NCBI GenBank assembly: GCA_003117195.1 | Contig: BDSI01000080.1 | Location: 62,001-126,000, forward strand | Direction: 5' to 3' | Length of the DNA stretch: 64,000 nt | Origin: Eudorina sp. 2006-703-Eu-15 | Taxonomy: Eukaryota; Chlorophyta; Chlorophyceae; Chlamydomonadales; Volvocaceae | In this document: in pieces, positions 57,307 to 64,000 of the stretch | Position numbering within the stretch: position 1 is the stretch's first letter | Layout: every line of letters begins with the position of its first letter | Notes under the pieces: model-generated | Told to the model about the DNA's origin: nothing | The model's database searches: none | The model's input: the letters and a program-made list of their open reading frames with translations, nothing else | Program-made: the position numbers and the translations under genes

Positions 57307-57374
57307 GCCGATACGATGCCTGGCACTTTCTCAGGCACGCGCCGATACGATGCCTGGCACCTTCTCAGGCACGT
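57307..57374. repeat. 34-base tandem duplication
   Basis: Units 57307-57340 and 57341-57374 are identical except for T/C at one internal position and the last base. Each contains CGATACGATGCCTGGCAC. They lie just beyond the stop of the minus-strand gene. Confidence 0.9.
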
Positions 57375-57387
57375 GGTTGGAACTATT

Positions 57388-60128
57388 TCACAACAATCCC
57401 AAGCTTAGAGAGTCCGACCAGTTCAGGTGCTGCCGTGGCCACGCGTTGAAGCTGTTGTCGAAGTCCAGAGGCGCCATTGAGCCCCAGTTAGTCTGCACCA
57501 TCAGGAACACACATGTTTTACGGGGGTAACAGTAAGCTCGTGTGCGGCCATGCAATTCATGTGTAAGAGCGGGCCGGCCGATGGTCGGGTGATCGGCCCA
57601 CAAACCGCAGCAAAATCTATTGAAACGAGGGAAGGGACCCACATGTACCATCCCAAACGAACGCAGATGCATTGTGGTTCGATGTTGTAGGTTGGCATCA
57701 TGCAAAGGTACCCTTCAAAACCGTTGCCCAGCTGTTCGGATTGGTCCTAAAGAACAATTCTCACTTGCGACGGCGGTTGGTGACCCCCGACACGGGGCAA
57801 GTGCGGCCGGCCGGTGAGCTCCTGTAGCAAGCGCGGCGAAAACGGCGACAAGCTGATCGGCAGATCCAGCAGCGTGTCCCGCTGCGCGTGGAAATTGCTG
57901 CTGCCCAGCTGCGCGGCCGCGGCGTTGTGTGACCCGCCGCCGTCACCTTCACCTTCGCCGCCACAGACGATGCCGACGTTGTCGTGCAATGTCGCGTTTG
58001 GAACCGTGCTGCAGATGCCCGCGTCTGGACCCAGCAGCCCGTTGCCCACCAGGCATCCGTGTCCCGCCGTGCCGCCGTTCAAGAGGCTGCCCCCGCCGTC
58101 GCCAAGAGTTCCGACGCCGCTAAGGCCCATTCCCAAGCCCACGCCGAGGGTAAGCTGGTCGAAGGGGTCGTGGCTTGAGCTTGGCCCTGGTCCTGACACG
58201 GCCTGGGCGGCGGCGCGCCGCTCCGCCGCTGCCACGGCGGCCACGAGCTCATCGTCTACACCCACCACGTCGAGCGTGCCCACCGCGTCCTCATGCGGCT
58301 CGTGGCACAGCAACGCCGCCGCATCTTCACCGGGGCCAGGCAACAAGTGCACAACAGCGTGCGGATCCATGATGCCATCATGCCCACTGGGACTGGCCTC
58401 GAAGGCTTGGACCGGATGAGAGCGCAGCCGCTGATGGCGGTTCTGGTGGCTGTACGGATGCGTGTGCCCTGGGTAATGGTACTGGTGCACGGCAGCGGCC
58501 ATCTCATGTCCATGCGATGGGTACAAGGCGCGGTTACCGGACGGCCCAGGTAAGGGCATGTCGGCTGCCTCCTCCTTAATTGCCGCTGCCTGAAACTGCG
58601 GCTCCTCATCATCCGAGTAGTCCGAGTCCTCCCGCCGCCGTTTTCGCTGCTGCTTGCGAGAACGCTGCTGCCGCTGCTGCCGCCGCTGGCGCTTTTCGGC
58701 CTCCGAGTCCGTGGCCCCTTGACCCGAGACGCGCGCATCGCCAGCGTAGTCCCCGTCGTCGCCATCAGACTGGCCACTGTAGGACAGGTCTGGCGCAGCC
58801 TCGCGCGATGCAACGAGGACTACGACCCCTGGCTCCTCCCCGCAGCTGAATCCGCGCATGTACAGGCCCCTTAAGTGGTTGTAGATGCCAGTGCCCTGTA
58901 CAAGGACAAACAGGGGCACGAAATTCAATGGATTGACAAACAAAAGAACATCGAACGCTCGTCTATAAAGTGAAGAGTTATTATCACAGCGGACACCACG
59001 GATGGACCTGTCTGAAGAAACGCCCAGCGGGGACCCCGCTCACAGAACGACAAGGCACACCGCTGCAAGAGGAGGGAATAGAATCGCCTGTACGACTGCC
59101 CAAGCATGAATGAACGTTACAGCAGACCCCGAAAAGGGATGAACGGTGTATACCAAGGCAAGCCCCAGCAGAAGCCCACCAGAGCACCCCAACATGCAAA
59201 GGCGCCGATGTACCTGTACTGTTTTCATCATCATGGGTGACAGGTTTAACACTGCAAGTATCATGCGACCCAATTCTACGTGCCACTGTCTGACGAACCA
59301 GGGACGTGCAGCTGTGAACTATTTATCTTTCATCTCCACTGCGAGGTTCCGGATTTCGTGAGGTTTCGGGACTCCGTGCGTGATTTCGCTCGCACGGGTG
59401 CTCTGCCCAAACCTTACGTAAGCAATGACCTCGTTGCCAACCAGGCACGCACCTGAAGACGGTACGAAACACACGACGTCTTGTTGTTGACGTGCTTCTT
59501 GATGGTGCACTTGTAGAGATCCGGCAGTTTCTCGCCATCAATCTGTTTTTACACACGGGCCGAGGCATACCGCCCATCACTTTCAATACCCGAACGTACA
59601 AGCGCCCTTGTTCAAGGTTTGAGAATAATTACTTATCTAACCTTGAATGGCACATGGCGTCAGGATTTCGGGCACCGTGCCTGCACAAACCCGGAATCCC
59701 ACACCTGGGGCTAGTGGAGGAATTTACCTGCAACTGGAGGTTAACCGGGAAAGAGTTGACCGCGAGGCAGCCTGGAATAGCAGCCCGAAGGTGCTTGCGC
59801 TTGATGTCGAGCTTGCATTTCTTGCTTAGCGGCACCTTGGTGGCGTTCTCCGACGCCTGCAACAAGGAAGCACAGGTCCATACAACGTGCCTCGGCATTT
59901 CACCAATTGCATATATTCATACATTTATCTCATGTGGTTGGCCTGCTGATTGCTCGTTCACATGGCTATTTATGGGCTATGTTTCAGTTGACAAACGAAA
60001 CATGCAGGCAACGGCAGCTGGCCACGGGTGAAACAAGGAATCGTCAGATCGCATCTTACTCTGCGAGCAGGCCTTCCGGCTGTGCCTGCACGCCTCTGGG
60101 GCTGCCGTCCTGCTCGAAGAGTCAGCAT
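57388..60128 (-). CDS. second B3-like-domain protein, probable regulator
   Basis: Five exons on the complement, 60060-60128, 59728-59856, 59453-59542, 57765-58895 and 57388-57492, all in phase 0, give 507 residues. The first exon (MLTLRAGRQPQRRAG) and the last (34 residues, including DFDNSFNAWPRQHLNWSD) are less certain than the middle three. Residues about 24-126 form one compact domain over three exons: VPLSKKCKLDIKRKHLRAAI, then LQIDGEKLPDLYK and TSCVSYRLQ, then LRGLYMRGFSCGEEPG and VVVLVAS. It looks like a B3-type DNA-binding fold (basic IxRKH strand, IDG turn, late VVVLV strand); a VARL/SAND-type domain is the alternative. Then come a basic KRQRRQQRQQRSRKQQRKRR stretch that would serve as nuclear signal, an acidic DYSDDEE, His- and Ala-rich stretches and a long Gly-rich tail. 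Function is inferred only. It shares the domain with the gene at 7.8-10.7 kb. Confidence 0.6.
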
Positions 60129-61549
60129 GATGCTGTCCGCGACCTTGCGCGCAGCCGCGCGCTGGTTCCTTACTGTTCAGCCAGTTTGAAAGAAATATAA
60201 AAACGAAGAGTGTCAAAATGGTATCCTTCTACTAGGTGACACGGCTGAGAGGATGAAAATTTTGGTTTGGCAAAAACGTACGACCGGATCCACAAATTTT
60301 CGTGTGCTTCCTGTATGTATACATATGCTATTATATGGAGTAAGATTTCAAGCTGTAGAAACATGCACATTCCATCTCTGCGTCACATCGCTTGTGCTCC
60401 AACGTGGCGGCGCAAAGCACAAGACAATGATCCTCCTGATAACCACATGTGTTCAAAGCGCTGCTACATGCAAGGGGGGACCTTCGGAACACCTTTAATT
60501 GAAAGGGAATGTCGGGGGCCTGCAGAAACTCGGCGTGCCTCTGTCACTGCGGTGCCTCGGAGCACTGGCGGCCCGGCAAGGTTTTTCCTTGGTTTCCCCT
60601 TTATGTTAACATGTGGCGCCTGAGCAGGGCTAACAACGGCCCGATAATATGAATGCCATGACAAGCCCCACCCGACACTCAGCGTGCTTCCTCATATTCT
60701 CAAAGCAGGCTTTCGCCATCTGTGGCAGCGTCAACCTTCGCTTCCTCATATATCCTTACAGCAGCCTTTCGCCACATGTGCTGAAGGGCGGCGTGCGCCC
60801 CAGGCTAAAACAATCGCTATCGAAGTCATCATGAACGAGATCCTTCATTAGTTGGCAACCTTAGGATGAACGCATGTTGCTGTAGCAGCCATAAATGCAA
60901 CGTCACGTTCAAGGATGGCCGGTTTACCGTACTGTGCCACAGCAGCGATGGTTGCGAACGCCTTCAAGCCAAAATCCTGCCGGCTCAATGCCGTGCGCAC
61001 GCCTACCTGCAAAATCCCCGTTGATAGGAACGTCCCTGGACGCCATCCATCAATCACGTCCATACATGCACACCACTGCCCCGAGCTTGACGGGCCACGG
61101 ATGCATGATCACGGACACCTGTCCATGCGACGTCGATGATACCAACGAAAAACAAAAGGGAAACGTACGCCAATTCATACACCACGAACATGTTGAGTCG
61201 CGTCAGCCTGTAAGCAGCTGTACCGCAACCCAAATCAAGCCCGTCATCAGCTCGTCGCCCTTAGTCATGCCGCACACCTTGCTCTGTAGGCGCAGCCCAC
61301 ACGCCCCGACCAGCTGTCCTCCACCTTCTCATGTCGGACCATATGCGACCATGACACCTAAACGTCACTTCCTCTCGTCGCGACAACTGCATCAACCCAC
61401 CCCACAATTCACGACCCCACAATTCACGATGTAGCCGGTGCGGTCCATACTCCAGCGATTGAAACAGCTCTTTGCGCCCGCTGCGTCGACCTCCCATGTA
61501 CAGCGAACACAGCCCTAAGTACAGGCCCGAGAACTTCGTCACGGCTTGC
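60129..61549. other. 1.4 kb with no recognisable gene
   Basis: This is the 5' flank of the second B3-like gene and the 3' flank of the TTLL gene, both on the minus strand. It includes an imperfect 40-base direct repeat (60686-60780) and a short CCCACAATTCACGA direct repeat near 61397-61428. No coding text was recognised. Confidence 0.5.
60686..60780. repeat. imperfect direct repeat of about 40 bases
   Basis: Copies at 60686-60725 and 60740-60780 both start GCTTCCTCATAT and contain CTTTCGCCA, 54 bases apart. Confidence 0.75.
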
Positions 61550-64000
61550 CTAAGGCAGCGGCCGGCGCAGCTTCAGCAACCGGTCGTGGAACGGCGACGG
61601 CGCCAGGCAAGTGGTGAAGCCCCCAACATGGCGCGGCCGCTCGCCGTACCGCCGCGGCAGGGCGCCCCCCAGCACCGCCTGCAGGTCGTTGCAGCACAGC
61701 TCCCGCTCCTCGCTGGCAGTGCCGCTGAGCAGCCCCTGCGTGCCGCGCCGACCAGCACGACCTGCGCCACCGTGAAGGCCACAGACGCCGGGTCAGAGGC
61801 CCGGAAGCGGCCCATGGTGTGAAGACGGCGCGCCCAGACCAGCCCAGTCCCGGGGCCATCCCATGCCGGTGTCCCATCCCAGTACCAGCCAGGTCCCAGT
61901 CACGTCCCGGACCCGCCCCACTTCCTGAGCACCGATTGTGCCCATTGTGTCGTAACACCCGTTGCGCCACATCCATCCAGTATCCACCCGGCCAGCCCCC
62001 AATCCGCCCGTGCCGACTCACTTGTGTTTGTCCGCGCGCGCAGCACGCCCGTCAGGGCCGACCGGTCGAAGGGCAGCGGCGCCAGCAGCTCCAGCACGTC
62101 CGCAATCAGCCGCGGCTTGATCGCCTGGTCCAGCGGCGTGTCCAGCCCCATGCTGGGACTGCTGTTGACCTCCAGCAACCACACCTGCCATGTCGACCAA
62201 CCAAAGAGGTTACCGCGACACCCGACAAAAAATGGTCTGGTTGTCTCAAGGGAAGCAACCGCGTGTTTGCGCCCGGTGATGCGGTGACGTGCAACGGTAT
62301 CAGATCAGGGCAACCCGCAGCGCAGCGCCAACCCGTAGCAGCGCATCGCGCCCATCCGTCATTGGACCCAGATCGGCACACCCGACGGCACGCCGTGGTA
62401 CGCTTCAAAGGCAAAAGCAAGGGGCTCATGTGTGCCCCGTGGTACCTTGAGTTCCGCGTCAATCATCATGTCGAAGCCGAACAGCTCGAAGCTGTTGGGC
62501 GAGTGAGGGATGGCGTCCTGTGCGGCGAAGAGCGCCGCGGTGGCCACCTCGCACACCCGTGACCACAGCAGCGGCCAGTCCACCCCGTGGCGCGCCAGCA
62601 GCCGCCGCAGCGTGGCGAGGCTGGTTTTGGAGCCGCCGGCGGGCTCTGTGCTCGGGCGGGGCGAGCGGGGTGACACGTCGCATAAGCGCACATGCACAGT
62701 CCAGTCAGCATGAACGTCAGCATTTATATCCAAGGACCATGGAGATTGCAGCGTTGGCGAGGCAGCACGCCAAGAGACGGCGGGGCTGCTGTGTGTGTAG
62801 ATAAGAGACCCGGGGCTGCTGTGTGTGTTTAACAGCGTTAGGAGCTGGCCCGCAGTTAACCGACCGCTGTCTCAAAAGCAAGATAATGCTTTACCACCAG
62901 CTCGATGAGAGTTGTGGCACCAGCAAGGACGGCCTTTTTTGTAGACAGCCCCGAATTTCATTGCACGGAACCATCGAATATCAGCCATCGGCCATCAACC
63001 CACCCGCTGCCTGCAGGAAGGCGGGCAGCTGACCCAGATCTGCCCGGTTGCGCTGTACGGACGAGTTGGTGAGGTGAACGTACATGTTGCCCAGCTCCGT
63101 CTCGTCCAGCGTGTACGGCAGTGTGGTAAACCTGGTGCGCGAACCATGGGTCGAGGCCAGGTGGACAGTTCAGTGTTGGCGTCACACCGGCGCAAATTGC
63201 CGCCCGTCTTGCGGCCCTCCACTAACGAGATTCCGGACGACATGCCGCTGAGCGACCGCAGAAATTTCCCGGGAGGTGCAAAACGTATGGGCAGCAATCG
63301 GTGACAGGGAATGCCAGCGCGCGGCTACGACAAAACAACCCAACCAGCCACCGCGCGCCAAGGCCACTCGGACGCCATCCACCTTGCGAATCCCTCGTCG
63401 TACATCCAGGCCTCCAGCGGGTTGAAGGACGTGACGAGCACGTACAGTCGGAGGTCGAACTTGTAGCCCTCGACGAGGAGCGGGTCGGTCAGGTACCTGC
63501 GGCGGGAGCCCCCGCAGAGCAGGTCACGAGGGCAGGGAGCCGCATCTCCCTCGGGAACTGCCGGGGCTGCATGAGATGTCACCGGCATTGGCGTGAGCGG
63601 GCCTCAAGCTACGGCCAGACTGCCTAGCCGGCATCGAGTAGCGGGCTGGACACGGACGGGCGCTGCACAAGGCCGTGCAGGAACGGCTTCGACATGGTGT
63701 CCGAATCCCTGCAATCACGCGATGCTTCCCTACGGCCTCCTGGCCCCGACAATCGATGTCGTGCAAGGCCGTATCTATTACATTCAGCGGACAAACCAGG
63801 GAATGAGCTATCCCTGGTTTGCTCGCGGCCGCAGCTGGGCTCCCCACGGGGCCTGGTCTCTGGGGCCACCACAGGGTCTGCTGGGACCGCCCGCAGCGCG
63901 ACCTGTCAGACCCAACCATACACACCGGCACAGGCCTCTGCCCGCAGCGCACCTCTGCACCACCATGGCCTCGGCCGTGTTGACCTTCTTCAGCGAGCTG
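61550..64000 (-). CDS. tubulin tyrosine ligase-like (TTLL) glutamylase, C-terminal part
   Basis: TTLL enzymes add glutamate or glycine chains to tubulin tails, mainly on axonemal microtubules. The gene runs off the right edge. Exons on the complement: 63953 to beyond 64000, 63383-63496, 63004-63131, 62446-62645, 62022-62184 and 61550-61761. All phases close and give about 285 residues to the stop at 61550. Catalytic ATP-grasp motifs are visible: [59 protein letters not shown] and [16 protein letters not shown], with the acidic and Asn metal ligands of EVNSSPS intact. The [11 protein letters not shown] block resembles TTLL1-like enzymes, but the sequence after EVNSSPS ([18 protein letters not shown]) is unlike TTLL1, so the subfamily is left open. 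The last exon ([19 protein letters not shown] onward) is a short C-terminal extension I do not recognise. Confidence 0.92.

Larger units (their letters stand above)
56074..57387. other. convergent intergenic region with a tandem duplication
   Basis: No gene recognised between the 3' ends of gamma-tubulin (+) and the second B3-like gene (-). It contains several TGTAA words for the plus strand and a 34-base tandem duplication at its right end. I saw no TTACA for the minus-strand gene. Confidence 0.5.

Noticed and set aside
59319..59510. Minus-strand frame with GACLVGNEVIAYV next to the second B3-like domain
   Set aside because: It is out of frame with the DGEKLPDLYK exon, and splicing CAG|GTGCGT to the exon at 58895 restores a continuous domain in phase.
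1..64000. tRNA or rRNA genes
   Set aside because: A few GGTTCGA-like words occur (for example near 17396) but no cloverleaf could be folded around them by eye; no rRNA-like conserved blocks seen.
52624..64000. Gamma-tubulin and TTLL as a functional microtubule cluster
   Set aside because: An unrelated regulator-like gene lies between them and they are on opposite strands; proximity is probably chance.

Overview
The window looks like nuclear DNA of a volvocine green alga (Chlamydomonas/Gonium/Volvox group). It is GC-rich, its genes are cut into many short exons, TGTAA sits downstream of several stops (the volvocine polyadenylation signal), simple Ala/Gly/Ser insertions are common inside conserved proteins, and two plastid-targeted proteins plus a plastid-type Clp subunit are present. 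I cannot name the species. All gene models were spliced by eye; exon phases were checked and they close. Protein names rest on remembered family patterns, not on a database search.

Layout. 0.7-4.8 kb (+): a poorly resolved low-complexity reading frame, then a three-exon gene of unknown function. 7.8-10.7 kb (-): a two-exon low-complexity protein with a compact domain I describe as B3-like. 10.7-15.0 kb: no recognisable gene. From 15 kb on the genes are well resolved. In order: type-2 diacylglycerol acyltransferase (-), plastid ribosomal protein L21 (+), queuosine-salvage glycosylase QNG1/DUF2419 (-), a Lin1/CD2BP2-type U5 snRNP protein (+), a BAR-domain protein (-), a small coiled-coil protein (+), a ZIP metal transporter (-), a ClpR-type inactive Clp protease subunit (+), a plastid SufA-type iron-sulfur carrier (-), a TMEM45/DUF716 membrane protein (-), gamma-tubulin (+), a second B3-like-domain protein (-), and the C-terminal part of a tubulin tyrosine ligase-like (TTLL) enzyme (-) running off the right edge.

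From 15 to 56 kb the genes alternate strands almost perfectly, giving five head-to-head pairs: DGAT2/RPL21, QNG1/LIN1, BAR/coiled-coil, ZIP/ClpR and TMEM45/gamma-tubulin. Each pair shares roughly 0.24-0.6 kb of upstream DNA. There is no pathway-level operon. The members are housekeeping functions of lipid, plastid, RNA and cytoskeleton biology.

Most interesting observations: the two B3-like genes at opposite ends share one domain pattern and may be a lineage-specific regulator family; the Lin1 homologue ends in an OCRE-like aromatic repeat where a GYF domain is expected; two neighbouring genes use GC-AG introns; the BAR and QNG1 proteins carry large low-complexity insertions; and the ClpR subunit keeps Ser and Asp but has Thr in place of the catalytic His. 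I found no mobile element, CRISPR array, rRNA or convincing tRNA.
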